Assembly: GCA_039105265.1 (NCBI GenBank)
Contig: JAPFFF010000003.1
Span: 1,178,001-1,242,000, forward strand
DNA from: Tritrichomonas musculus
Taxonomy: Eukaryota; Parabasalia; Tritrichomonadida; Tritrichomonadidae
Direction: 5' to 3'
Length of the DNA stretch: 64,000 nt
Position numbers and translations under genes: made by a program. How positions within the stretch are numbered: position 1 is the first letter of the stretch; every line of letters starts with the position of its first letter. Shown here piece by piece: positions 10,496-19,261 of the stretch. The notes under the pieces are model-generated. The model did no database searches. It worked only from the letters and a program-made list of their open reading frames with translations, and was not told where the DNA came from.

Positions 10496-10993
10496 TTAAA
10501 ACATGTCTGGGTCTATTTCATCTTCGTTTATGTTACATTTACTAGCTAATTCATTTACAATTTCAACTTTAGCATCAGACCTATTTTTAATGAATTCATT
10601 AAGTTTATTTTGATTTTCACATTCTTTTACTACACATTCATGATAAAATGATGTTTTATAATTTATTCTATCAGCTTTAATATAAGCTTTCATTAATCGT
10701 ATTTGTGATCCAGACGTTAGACGACCAAAGGTGCTTCGCACCCCGGGCAGAGCCCATGAACGTCTAGGAATAGTTAACCATTCACAATGAGGGAATAACT
10801 CTCTAAATTCTTTATATGTCATGACTTTTTGGGTGTTATCTTTATAAACTAATGAAAGAAATAATATTTTGACGTAAATTTTGTATTTATAGAATTTATC
10901 AGTTATGAAGTCATCAAAATATACTTGAACAGCTTTAAGTTCTGATTCAGGAAGTTTTTCGAATAACTTATTAATGTTGATGTATTCACTCAT
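10496..10993 (-). CDS. Small helical protein of Mav1 with a hairpin-derived insertion
   Basis: 165 residues, acidic and mostly helical, function unknown. Residues ~76-94 (RRSWALPGVRSTFGRL) differ from the rest in composition and are encoded by a GC-rich paired hairpin (10712-10765), which appears to have entered the gene in frame. The start is supported by a leader nearly identical to that of the neighbouring gene at 11065-11295 (see 10994-11061). I looked for adenain-type protease residues here and did not find them. Confidence 0.65.
   Translation of the reverse strand: MSEYININKLFEKLPESELKAVQVYFDDFITDKFYKYKIYVKILFLSLVYKDNTQKVMTYKEFRELFPHCEWLTIPRRSWALPGVRSTFGRLTSGSQIRLMKAYIKADRINYKTSFYHECVVKECENQNKLNEFIKNRSDAKVEIVNELASKCNINEDEIDPDMF
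10712..10765. repeat. In-frame paired hairpin element inside the 10496-10993 gene
   Basis: Hairpin 1 is GGTGC-TTC-GCACC (10730-10742) and hairpin 2 is GGGC-AGA-GCCC (10745-10755). An outer inverted pair AGACGTT (10712-10718) and AACGTCT (10759-10765) encloses both. The segment is strongly GC-rich in a gene that is mostly A and T, and it keeps the reading frame open. Confidence 0.7.
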
Positions 10994-11061
10994 TTATATA
11001 GAAATAAAAAATTTGAAAAATAAATTTTAAACTAATTTAAAAATTTTTGAAAACGTTTAAA
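10994..11061 (-). promoter_or_regulatory. Duplicated promoter-like leader, copy 1
   Basis: About 68 bases upstream of the 10496-10993 gene are almost identical to the bases upstream of the 11065-11295 gene (11296-11363), differing at only a few positions. Both contain TATATAGAAATAAAAAATTT next to the start (plus-strand sense). Conservation of non-coding sequence before two unrelated genes suggests a shared promoter and 5' leader. Confidence 0.6.
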
Positions 11062-11064
11062 TTC

Positions 11065-11295
11065 TCATTCATCAACTTCTCGCAATTCTGAAACTATGGC
11101 TAATTTTTTTGAATACTGGGTTTGAATGACAACATCATTTGCTAAAACGTGTAAAAGTGCATTAAGAGGATGATGCTTAACATTTCGTTTAAATATTTCC
11201 ACCTCAACTAAATTATTATTGCATGGTGTAATTATTAAATCTTCATCATCTTTAATTATATGATAATGAAATATTTTTTCAATTTTGTTGCTCAT
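11065..11295 (-). CDS. Small protein of Mav1, function unknown
   Basis: 76 residues with no recognised motif. The middle contains CNNNLVEVEIF and the segment HHPLNALLHVLANDVVIQ. It is supported as a gene mainly by its duplicated leader (11296-11363) and by its place in a run of reverse-strand genes just after the major capsid gene. A small virion or regulatory protein is possible; nothing in the sequence decides this. Confidence 0.55.
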   Translation of the reverse strand: MSNKIEKIFHYHIIKDDEDLIITPCNNNLVEVEIFKRNVKHHPLNALLHVLANDVVIQTQYSKKLAIVSELREVDE

Positions 11296-11363
11296 TTATA
11301 TAGAAATAAAAAATTTGAAAAATAAATTTTAAATAGATTTAAAAATTTTTGAAAATGTTTGAA
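11296..11363 (-). promoter_or_regulatory. Duplicated promoter-like leader, copy 2
   Basis: Second copy of the leader described at 10994-11061, lying directly before the start of the 76-residue gene and just after the major capsid gene stop. Confidence 0.6.
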
Positions 11364-11393
11364 ATGAAAAAATAAATAAATTAATTATTAGAT

Positions 11394-13112
11394 TTATTCA
11401 TAACCAACTGGAACACCTTTAGGGAAATATTCAACACCTTTTGTTGACCAAGCAAAGTATGTATCGCTACATATCCAAGCTTCAGGCGCAGGTGGGTGTT
11501 GATCTGGATATTCTGGATCAGGAATATAATAAGTGTCATCAATTCCTCTATACATTGGTTGACCACGGAATGTAACTGTAACAGAATTAGAGCCAGTATC
11601 GATTCCATCAAATACATAACCAGCGTTTGAACGTTCAAGTTGGAAGTTAATACCAAAACTTGTTCCATCACTTCTGCAGTTTGAGTAACGTTTACCAGTT
11701 ACTGGATCATTAAGGGGTTGAGTGAATGAATCCTCAAATTCTTGTGTAGCTTCAAGTGCTCCATCTAATTCATTAGCGATTAATTGATGCTGATAGAAAC
11801 GAGCAGAGCATGTGTTTGAAAATTCAGTATCTGGATAAGTTCTTTTATTAACGACTAATTGAACGTTTTGATACATGATATTATCAAAGCATGTAATATC
11901 TAATGGACTCTTAGGGAACATCATTGTAATATTTGTTGCATTTCTGAGAGGAATTGATTTTGATATTTCTAAACCATTAACTTTTGCAGTACCTTCAAAT
12001 ATTTCACGTGTTAATTCTTGAGATGGAACTAATAATGCAGTTTGTAATTCACGAATAAGACCTTGATATACTCCAGGCTTGAGACCAAATCCTGAAAGAT
12101 TTGATCGACCTAATTGAATAGTACCACCTAAAACATTTAAAGTTATTTTACCAACTTTCATATCAATACCGTTTGCTGCTGTTATAGTCAATTTATCATT
12201 TACTACTTTATCTTTTGATACATTAACTTTTAATATATTTGGATCAGTTTCTTCGTTTTCATTTGGAGCTTCACCAGCTTTATATTGAACGACAATATTT
12301 GCTGGCTTTCCTACTTGTGTGAATTTACGAGTAATTGGAACGACGGCAGGCATTTCTTCATCAATGGCTTTATCATCGAGAAATTGAAATGTTTCTTTAA
12401 CAACATTAGGATTAACTTGAGCCCAAACCATTGCACGAAGTGATGTTTTAACTTCTGCTTCAATTTCACCACAAATGTCGTTTGGGTAAAGTTGCCATGC
12501 TTGAAGTGCGAGCTGATCAGTAAATGGTATTGTTAATTCTATAGTTATTTTGTGTGGTTTACCATCGGCAATGTCTGCAAGCGGAATATACCATCCGCAA
12601 ATTGAAGGTGAAAATTGAGATACATTTTCCCATGTTGAGTGAGAGAATTTTGAAGTTGCTTTAGCATCACGTGGTTTAATTGAATTATAAGCGAATGATT
12701 CACGCTGAAGTTCATCTTGTCTGTATGTATCTAAAAGTTTTCCATCAATCCAAAATCTACAGTCTTCATAAAATTCAACGGCATTTTTGAAACCAACAAA
12801 TATTTGCAATAACTTATTAGTATCTGCGGAAACATCAATAGCTTCAGATAATTGAACGAGATAATCCAAAAGAATCGTAGAAAATCCTTTTTCGATTTGT
12901 GAAATTGTATGACCAGAATGAGTTAATTTTATTCTTGTTTTGGTACCTACAGGCATTGGTGCATCTTTATTTGTGAATTCTTCCATAACTTGACTAAATG
13001 AATTATCACCACCATTACGTTGAATTAAATTTCTAAGTTTGTTTTGAAAGAATGTGAGAATATCTCCTTCATCATTTCCTAAATTTTTCGTCTGAGCGTT
13101 TAAGTATGTCAT
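11394..13112 (-). CDS. Major capsid protein candidate (double jelly-roll type)
   Basis: 572 residues, beta-rich, about the length of Polinton double jelly-roll capsid proteins. A helical start is followed by alternating strands. The segment near residues 110-200 reads KNAVEFYEDCRFWIDGK, then WYIPLADIADG, then DICGEIEAEVKTSL. It matches the layout of the Mav2 capsid candidate at 56148-57734 (FKDARDAVEKYEIVANG, then a GKIELRLFF segment). In Polintons this protein is thought to build icosahedral capsids, which makes these elements potential viruses. Assignment rests on length, strand pattern and gene neighbours, not on a structural search. The gene looks open. Confidence 0.8.
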   Translation of the reverse strand: MTYLNAQTKNLGNDEGDILTFFQNKLRNLIQRNGGDNSFSQVMEEFTNKDAPMPVGTKTRIKLTHSGHTISQIEKGFSTILLDYLVQLSEAIDVSADTNKLLQIFVGFKNAVEFYEDCRFWIDGKLLDTYRQDELQRESFAYNSIKPRDAKATSKFSHSTWENVSQFSPSICGWYIPLADIADGKPHKITIELTIPFTDQLALQAWQLYPNDICGEIEAEVKTSLRAMVWAQVNPNVVKETFQFLDDKAIDEEMPAVVPITRKFTQVGKPANIVVQYKAGEAPNENEETDPNILKVNVSKDKVVNDKLTITAANGIDMKVGKITLNVLGGTIQLGRSNLSGFGLKPGVYQGLIRELQTALLVPSQELTREIFEGTAKVNGLEISKSIPLRNATNITMMFPKSPLDITCFDNIMYQNVQLVVNKRTYPDTEFSNTCSARFYQHQLIANELDGALEATQEFEDSFTQPLNDPVTGKRYSNCRSDGTSFGINFQLERSNAGYVFDGIDTGSNSVTVTFRGQPMYRGIDDTYYIPDPEYPDQHPPAPEAWICSDTYFAWSTKGVEYFPKGVPVGYE

Positions 13113-13225
13113 TTTAAATATTGAAAAAAAATTAAATAATAAGTTAATAAAGAAAAGAATTTATAGTTTTGAAAAAAATAAATGAATTAAGAAATGAAAA
13201 ATAAATTTTTTACATTAATGAAAAT

Positions 13226-13546
13226 ATGGCATTTGGAAGTTGGTTTAAAAATATTGTGAACGGAGCTAAAAACATAATTGGCAAAATAGTTCCAAAAGTA
13301 AAGAAAGTAGTTGAAACAGTTGGTAGATTTGCACCATTGATAGGACAAGCTGGTGATTTAATAGGTGGAAGTGCTGGTGAGGTAATAAATACAATCGGAA
13401 ATGGTGTGAGTAAATTAAATGACAGAATTAATTATAAAGGTGGAAATGTTAACGTGTTAGGTGCGAATGGTGCAGGAGCTAGAAGAATTGTTGGAGCGAA
13501 CGGAGCAGGTATTAGAAGGTTTGATATTCCATTACTGAAGGAATAA
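13226..13546 (+). CDS. Amphipathic MAFGSWFK protein (pVI-like minor virion candidate)
   Basis: 106 residues beginning MAFGSWFKNIVNGAKNII, an amphipathic helix, then a basic stretch (KIVPKVKKVVETV) and a glycine-rich hydrophobic stretch. Two copies of a short repeat, GANGAGARR and GANGAGIRR, stand near the end. The first eight residues equal those of the 5123-5350 protein, and the layout recalls the Mav2 protein at 59047-59583. A pVI-like membrane-active virion protein is inferred. It is divergent from the capsid gene; the intervening 113 bases (13113-13225) are AT-rich and should hold both promoters. Confidence 0.7.
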   Translation: MAFGSWFKNIVNGAKNIIGKIVPKVKKVVETVGRFAPLIGQAGDLIGGSAGEVINTIGNGVSKLNDRINYKGGNVNVLGANGAGARRIVGANGAGIRRFDIPLLKE

Positions 13547-13553
13547 AAATAAA

Positions 13554-13694
13554 TCATGAGTAAAGTCGTTTCCTCATTTCATCTGTTAAAGGTGGATCTA
13601 TATTTAATGTTGGGGAAAGTTTCACAATGCGAATGAGTAAATTAGCGAGTTCAATAATTGTTAAACAACCAAGAAAAATTTCTGATAAACTCAT
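13554..13694 (-). CDS. 46-residue single-pass membrane peptide
   Basis: A short frame encodes MSLSEIFLGCLTIIELANLL followed by IRIVKL and a polar tail ending MRKRLYS. The first ~24 residues form one hydrophobic, helix-prone segment. It sits in the otherwise empty gap between two forward genes, starts after an AT-rich leader (AAATTTTTAATTAATAAT) and stops 7 bases past the stop of the convergent gene. A small membrane protein is the simplest reading; function unknown. Confidence 0.5.
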   Translation of the reverse strand: MSLSEIFLGCLTIIELANLLIRIVKLSPTLNIDPPLTDEMRKRLYS

Positions 13695-13734
13695 TTATTA
13701 TTAATTAAAAATTTTTATTTTTGTTTTTAATTAA

Positions 13735-14094
13735 ATGGATTTAAAAGTTATTGAACCAATTAAAAACTATTTAAAAGAATTTAAAACAGTCGATGAATTT
13801 AATTTATGGTATTCAAAGAATAAGGAAGAAGTAGATAAGTTAACGACTCATAAATTAAACAAACTTTATCATATAATTGGTTATAGAATTACAAAAATAA
13901 AGGGCGTGTTGATGTTAAAGAAATGGGTTGAAAAAGACGAAAAAGAGATAGTTAGTAAGGCTTCGTCCATGACGGATGCCATTGAAGAATTAAGGAATGA
14001 AATAAATGAAATCAGAAATACAGTAAATAAAATTATATCATTTCTTCAGGAATCGTCAAGTTCTATTGATGTATTACCACCATCGACAACTTGA
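13735..14094 (+). CDS. Coiled-coil protein of Mav1, function unknown
   Basis: 119 residues, lysine- and glutamate-rich. Residues ~75-108 (SMTDAIEELRNEINEIRN and onward) show heptad spacing typical of a coiled coil. The end is serine- and proline-rich. No family recognised. The last 49 bases overlap the tail of the convergent packaging ATPase gene. Confidence 0.6.
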   Translation: MDLKVIEPIKNYLKEFKTVDEFNLWYSKNKEEVDKLTTHKLNKLYHIIGYRITKIKGVLMLKKWVEKDEKEIVSKASSMTDAIEELRNEINEIRNTVNKIISFLQESSSSIDVLPPSTT

Positions 14095-14879
14095 ATGATC
14101 ATATATGGATGACTTTCACAATCTTCAGTTTTTCGTTTCAATATTTTTGAATACATTTCATAAAATTCGTCAAATGATAAATTAGATGCTGATTGTGAAT
14201 AAATATAACGTAATTGTTGTTTATTGAAACATGGAAATATAAATAATGTTGATATTTCATTTTTAACATGAGGTTTTAATCCTTTCCAGCCTTGAATTAA
14301 AAGGAGGAATGAAAAATTTATATGTCTACATCTACGTATTAATTGGCTAAAATAAGATTCTTCTGAAGAAAAGAGTTTACTATTTGAGATATCATCAAAT
14401 AAAACGATTGTATGCAATACTTCTCGGTTGAAATCAGAAACGGCAAGCATTTTAAACATATCCTCTTTTTGTTGATCATCTATTTTATCCTGCAAGTTTT
14501 CCTGTTTGATAAGATTATATAAATTCTTTGCTGAGATTAAATCCTTCATAAATTCAACAGCTTCTTGTTCACTAATTATAATATATGGAATCATAAGAAG
14601 AGGTTTTAAAGCTAAAAATGTCTTATCTGATTCTTGACCATCTTTTGTAACGTAGATAAATAAGTGATGAGTGTTTAATACACCTAATTTGATGATTTCC
14701 TTTAATGCTATCACTGTCTTTCCTGATGATTGCTTACCAACTATGACGTTAACACTATTTAACCTAATATTAACCTCAGGGTGTATTTCAGAAATTAGGC
14801 TTTCATTTTTATTCATAGTATAGGTTTTCAACGTATTCATAACGTGCGTTTTAACCATATTCTCTAATGATGTGTTCAT
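14046..14879 (-). CDS. DNA-packaging ATPase (FtsK/HerA-type, A32-like)
   Basis: 277 residues. The Walker A motif is VGKQSSGKT near residue 45 and the Walker B motif is IVLFDDIS near residue 156, followed by an RRCRH segment (a possible sensor or arginine finger) near residue 183. This fits the Polinton genome-packaging ATPase, which would pump element DNA into the capsid. The Mav2 counterpart is at 59599-60456 with GKPGAGKS and LIILDDC. The upstream region contains a TATTTTTAT-type leader. Confidence 0.88.
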   Translation of the reverse strand: MNTSLENMVKTHVMNTLKTYTMNKNESLISEIHPEVNIRLNSVNVIVGKQSSGKTVIALKEIIKLGVLNTHHLFIYVTKDGQESDKTFLALKPLLMIPYIIISEQEAVEFMKDLISAKNLYNLIKQENLQDKIDDQQKEDMFKMLAVSDFNREVLHTIVLFDDISNSKLFSSEESYFSQLIRRCRHINFSFLLLIQGWKGLKPHVKNEISTLFIFPCFNKQQLRYIYSQSASNLSFDEFYEMYSKILKRKTEDCESHPYMIIQVVDGGNTSIELDDS

Positions 14880-14986
14880 TTTCTATGTATTAATGTTAAA
14901 GTTTATTTTAATTATTGATAAAAATATATTTTTAAGTTTATGAATCATTAACTGAAATTAGATATTAACACATTTCTTAAAATTTA

Positions 14987-16420
14987 TTATTCAGGTTCTT
15001 CTACGATTGCTGATGTTTGTAATGCTTGTACTTGTGATTGAACGTTAGCATCAAACCATTTATTAAATTCACTTGGATTTGGTGGTAATGCATTTATTCC
15101 TTGGAGTATTATTGCAATTGTTGCTTTAGCAACTAATGGAATATGTTCAGGGTTAACTGGTAGTCCGGATTTATTACACATTTCACATGCAGTAGGTACA
15201 AAATCAGCAATTTTTACTGGATTAATTAAATAATCGTGAACTATGAACTCAATAGCTTCTTTAACTGCTTTCTTTCCTCTTAAATTCTTCCATTGATCCT
15301 CATTAACATTCATAACACTTTCACCATAAACATAAACCATTGCAGGAAGTAAAGCAAATTGATTCCATATAACCGTTGCCATTTGTGTAAGTGTGAATGG
15401 TAATTTTACACCGTTGAGGTATTTGATACCTTGATAAATTGGAGAGATACACTTACCAACAAATGCCTGATAAGTTGAACGTTTCTTTGGTTTGATTAAG
15501 TGCTTTTCATCGATACCAGCAGCTTTTAATTTTGTTTCAAAGTCTTGCCAACTTTCACCCGCATAATTAGTGACTGTACGCCCTGTTTCATCAAATTCAG
15601 GATGATATATATTATTAATAAATCCTCTTAAGTTTATACCTTGTTTATGAGCTTCTTTACGTTGGTCCACAGATGGGTAAGTTTTATAATAAGCATTGCG
15701 ATATGGGAATAATGACGGAACGGTTGTAAATCCATTAACTATTACAGGCTTTTTACCTTCTTTTGTTTGTACGACGACTTCAGGAATTCCGTCACCATCT
15801 AAATCTTTACCGGTGGCTTCATATAAATCATTATATCCATGTCGATTAATCCATTCATTCGCACTGACAACACTTTGAGCGTCTCGAATTTGTTTAACAT
15901 CTTGATTTAATTTAGCCACAACATTAATTAAGTCATCCATACCAACATTACCGTATTTATTTTGTTTTGCCTTTTTCGTTGGTTGAATTGCAGCCATTCT
16001 TTCACGGTAAAACGCCATATCATTTAATGCTTTAGTTAAGTCTTTCTTATTAATGTTATTTTCTGCCAAGCTAGCGTATGATTGATCACGCATTTGGTTT
16101 AATTGAGAAACATTATTTATTAATTGCGGAATTTTCGATTTATTCATTTTATTAATGGGTAAAAAATTTAAATTATCGTTTTTGTTTTGAAAATTATTTA
16201 ATCTAGAAATAAAATTTGAAATTGATTTATCATTTATTCTCAAACCTTCATGTTGTATATAATTATTTTCATTTAAAAATTTCATTAAATTTGCAACTGA
16301 ACCTTGCCATGAAGGCGACTCATGAAGAGTAACGTTAAGTTTTTCATTAATTAATTCAATATATTTATTAAGTTTATCAAGTTTCAAACATTTAAAATTA
16401 TTTCTATTTAATTTTGACAT
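14987..16420 (-). CDS. Probable virion-associated protein with DLDGDGIPEVVV motif
   Basis: 477 residues. The first ~190 residues are helical and lysine/asparagine-rich. Near residue 205 is KDLDGDGIPEVVV, an Asp-rich calcium-binding-like loop, followed by a VNGFTTVPS segment. The second half is helical with hydrophobic stretches (LTQMATVIWNQFALLPAMVY). I do not know the function. A structural role is inferred from its size and place beside the ATPase and capsid genes. No counterpart with this motif was seen in Mav2. Confidence 0.65.
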   Translation of the reverse strand: MSKLNRNNFKCLKLDKLNKYIELINEKLNVTLHESPSWQGSVANLMKFLNENNYIQHEGLRINDKSISNFISRLNNFQNKNDNLNFLPINKMNKSKIPQLINNVSQLNQMRDQSYASLAENNINKKDLTKALNDMAFYRERMAAIQPTKKAKQNKYGNVGMDDLINVVAKLNQDVKQIRDAQSVVSANEWINRHGYNDLYEATGKDLDGDGIPEVVVQTKEGKKPVIVNGFTTVPSLFPYRNAYYKTYPSVDQRKEAHKQGINLRGFINNIYHPEFDETGRTVTNYAGESWQDFETKLKAAGIDEKHLIKPKKRSTYQAFVGKCISPIYQGIKYLNGVKLPFTLTQMATVIWNQFALLPAMVYVYGESVMNVNEDQWKNLRGKKAVKEAIEFIVHDYLINPVKIADFVPTACEMCNKSGLPVNPEHIPLVAKATIAIILQGINALPPNPSEFNKWFDANVQSQVQALQTSAIVEEPE

Positions 16421-16444
16421 ATTCTTTATATTAAAATAAATTTA

Positions 16445-17300
16445 ATCATTTACGTATAAAATTTATGTTTTCAATTTTTGACTTTTGAGATTTATTTTTT
16501 TTGAGACATGTGATATAAAAATAAATTATAAAATAATTTTATAATTTGTGGTGAACGTTTATTTATAAAAATTTTTTTCGATTTGTGTGAAACTTTGAAA
16601 AGTTTGAGCCCTTGGCGAAGTATTCAATTTATCAGACATTTCGGAAATAACGTATTTTCAAAAATTTTTTCGATTTGTGTGAGTATTCAAATTATCAGAC
16701 ATTTAATTCAAATTATCAGACATTTAATTCAAATTATCAGACATTTCGGAAATAACGTATTTTATAAAATTTTTTCGATTTGTGTGAGTATTCAAATTAT
16801 CAGACATTTAATTCAAATTATCAGACATTTAATTCAAATTATCAGACATTTCGGAAATAACGTATTTTATAAAATTTTTTCGATTTGTGTGAGTATTCAA
16901 ATTATCAGACATTTAATTCAAATTATCAGACATTTCGGAAATAACGTATTTTATAAAATTTTTTCGATTTGTGTGAGTATTCAAATTATCAGACATTTAA
17001 TTCAAATTATCAGACATTTAATTCAAATTATCAGACATTTCGGAAATAACGTATTTTATAAAATTTTTTCGATTTGTGTGAGTATTCAAATTATCAGACA
17101 TTTCGGAAAAACGTATTTTTAAAAATAATTTTGTAATTTGTGTGAGTATTCAAATTATCAGACATTTCGGAAATAACGAATTTGTAAAATTTTTTCGACT
17201 TATGTGAGTATTCAATTTATCAGACATTTCGGAAAAACGTATTTTTAATCATTTATGTTATAAATTTATGTTTTCAATATTTGACTTTTGAGATTTGAGG
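16445..17300. repeat. Direct repeats flanking the tandem array near the Mav1 right end
   Basis: The segments 16445-16490 and 17248-17293 are close copies (both run AATCATTTA, then ATTTATGTTTTCAAT, then TTTGACTTTTGAGATTT). They bracket the array at 16583-17240, suggesting that the array grew inside a duplicated segment. Confidence 0.6.
16583..17240. repeat. Tandem array of 21-bp and longer units
   Basis: The array mixes a 21-bp unit (ATTCAAATTATCAGACATTT plus one base), present one to three times in a row, with a ~65-bp unit that contains GGAAATAACGTATTTTATAA and TTTTTCGATTTGTGTGAGT. The long unit occurs about seven times. Because unit lengths are mostly multiples of three, a 179-codon frame stays open across it, but it is pure repeat and is not called a gene. 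It lies before the start of the 477-residue gene and might hold regulatory or replication sites. Confidence 0.85.
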
Positions 17301-17323
17301 ATGAAATTTATGAAAATCATTTA

Positions 17324-17990
17324 TGAAGGGGTGATGAATCAGTGGTATTGTAAAATTGAATAATATGTTCGGGTTTAAAGTTATGAAAAAGTTAATGCCA
17401 ATAATGAGCACCTGGAAATTTATTTAAATGTGGACGATATTTTTTATGTCTCCAATTGGCAAATTTGACACGGTATATTTGACCTTTATATAAATATTCA
17501 ATCGGCGTTGTACTGTTTATATATTCATTAATTAATTCACAATCTTCCTTTCTTAACTCCTCCCTTACAAATTCGGTCGTGAATGCTGTCGTTTTCCATC
17601 CTTTACGTCTTTCTTTTTCAAATTCAGGATTGAATGATTTATAATCGTCAATAATTAAATATCTTACATCACAAAATTTTAATGGTTTCTTGTTATTTAC
17701 TTCTTCATAATATTTATCTAATTCATTAGCTTTATCGTAAATGTTAATATTTTCATTTACTTTTTCATTCAACATTTCATAATACATATTATATAAATTA
17801 TTTATTGATTCCTCATAATCGTTAAACTTTTTACAGTTTTTATATTTCATTAATGTGTCATACATTTTTATATTAATTAAAAAATTAAATTTAAAATAAA
17901 ATAAAGTTTATTTTTGTTATGATGAGATGATGAATCGGTGGTGTTGTAAAATAGGATTATATGTTCGTGTTTTAATTTATGATTTAGAAA
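17324..17990. repeat. Direct repeat flanking the 17392-17865 gene
   Basis: About 65 bases at 17324-17390 recur at 17919-17985 (GATGAATCAGTGGTATTGTA versus GATGAATCGGTGGTGTTGTA, then ATATGTTCG). The pair brackets the small reverse-strand gene, suggesting a past local duplication or cassette exchange. Confidence 0.6.
17392..17865 (-). CDS. Small protein at the right end of Mav1, function unknown
   Basis: 157 residues, rich in Tyr, Asn and Lys. Helical start (NLYNMYYEMLNEKVNE), then KFCDVRYLIIDDYKSF, and a basic end with YKGQIYRVKFANWRHKKYR. The Trp/His/Arg-rich tail could bind nucleic acid. It stands alone between two direct repeats, which suggests a cassette gained separately from the core genes. 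No family recognised. Confidence 0.55.
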   Translation of the reverse strand: MYDTLMKYKNCKKFNDYEESINNLYNMYYEMLNEKVNENINIYDKANELDKYYEEVNNKKPLKFCDVRYLIIDDYKSFNPEFEKERRKGWKTTAFTTEFVREELRKEDCELINEYINSTTPIEYLYKGQIYRVKFANWRHKKYRPHLNKFPGAHYWH

Positions 17991-17997
17991 AATGGAG

Positions 17998-18036
17998 TTA
18001 CTGGGATTTTGGACCGAAGGTCTAAAATCACAGTAA
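17998..18036. other. 39-base hairpin near the Mav1 right end
   Basis: TTACTG...CAGTAA arms form an 18-pair stem with two mismatches around a GAA loop (inner part GGACC-GAA-GGTCT). It lies 12 bases inside the putative terminal repeat. Loop size and GC core resemble the paired hairpins elsewhere in the Polintons. Confidence 0.55.
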
Positions 18037-18048
18037 CAGCTATCGACG

Positions 18049-18081
18049 TTTCCCGTGTAATTTGGCAATTGGCTTTTTGAG
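18049..18081. repeat. Putative Mav1 terminal sequence, inverted copy at 20149-20180
   Basis: TTTCCCGTGTAATTTGGCAA and the following GGCTTTTTGA recur as an inverted copy at 20149-20180, about 2.1 kb away. Mav2 terminal repeats carry related words (CCCGTGTAA and TTCAAAAAGCCA). This suggests Polinton end sequence at both spots, the second being a detached fragment. Alternatively the two copies bound one 2.1-kb element (18049-20180). Confidence 0.5.
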
Positions 18082-19261
18082 ACTCTTCTCAAAATAGCCA
18101 AAACGACCGTTTATTGTTTTCAATTATGAACAAGGAGAACGTTTATTTATTTTTTATATAGCAAAATGACGATCTAATTCGTGATGTTTTTATCAATGCG
18201 CAATGAAACTGAAATATGTTTCATTTATCATAATAAAGAATTGTTATATGGAATTTTAGAAAAATCTATGATCCTAAGTTTATAAGATATTCAGAAATAC
18301 AAATATCAGTAGAACTATTTTACATCATCTCTTCAAATCCTTTCTAGATTTGATATTTGAATACATATATTTGACAATCTTTATTTTTCATTAAAACACG
18401 CACATTTCGATTGTAATTATAATTACCAAAAAAGACGTATTTCATGATAATTAGCAAAATTTAACATTACTATATCATTTAAAATATAATATTTCAGTAA
18501 CAAGCTAAAAGTCCAAAATAGGTACATCTAAATTTATATATAATTTCAGTTTTTCAAATAAGTTTTAAATATCACAGGCCGATACTTTCTAAAGTTGAAT
18601 TAGATTGAAAGATAAATATATTAAACGCATATCAAACATTGCTGTCTTTTGTTAATATTCTATCTTTTATAAATTTTGATTATTTCTTATAAAATCTCAA
18701 TATAAGCGTTTATTGTATAAAAATAATATGCCCTGAATATAATTCAACATAATTACTAGCAAATTGAGGAGAAAAAATTGCACTACTTATATTTGGAAAT
18801 TTTATATAATAAAAATATTTTTATCTTAAACTCAATTGGACAAGTATTTTAATCTGTCATACAAAGCTCTTAAAAATATTATTAATAATAATAATAAAAA
18901 AGAGTAAAAAATTAAATTGTTTAATACTTAATATTAAGTAATGTCCTAAGAAATTTCAAAAGTAATTTGTTTAAATTAACAGAAATTAATAAATCAGTCA
19001 AGCAATATAGAGATTAAGTGAATTCATTTGTAATATCTGCCCTTTTTTAAAAATATACTTTCAAAAATTATTGAGTTTTAATAAAAGTAATTACTTTTAT
19101 TGCAACTTGAATCAAACAAATTTATAATAAATTAGAATAATAACTAAATTATTTAATATAAATTGTTTTAATTTCCTATGTCAGTAAAAAAATTGTCATT
19201 CTGTAATATCATTAAAGCGATTAATTTGATTTTTAAAGTGTTGGGAAAACATAATAAATGA

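Larger units (their letters stand above)
1..18119. mobile_element. Polinton/Maverick element 1 (Mav1), left end outside window
   Basis: A run of virus-like genes (protein-primed polymerase, integrase, packaging ATPase, double jelly-roll capsid candidate, fibre-like protein) with nothing host-like between them identifies a Maverick/Polinton. The left terminal repeat is not in the window. The right end is placed near 18049-18119, where AT-rich coding DNA gives way to a hairpin and to a sequence (18049-18081) that recurs inverted at 20149-20180. Most genes look open. The integrase region looks interrupted, so the element counts as nearly whole with about one break. Age cannot be judged from end repeats because only one end is visible. 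The exact right boundary is uncertain by about 70 bases. Confidence 0.88.

Noticed and set aside
10496-10993. Candidate adenain-type capsid protease
   Set aside because: No His...Asp/Glu...Cys pattern of that family was visible here or in other Mav1 or Mav2 genes.
16583-17122. 179-codon forward frame (IQIIRH repeats)
   Set aside because: Lies wholly inside the tandem array; not a credible protein.
17877-18101. 74-codon reverse frame at the Mav1 end
   Set aside because: Spans the direct repeat, the terminal hairpin and the putative terminal repeat; no motif.
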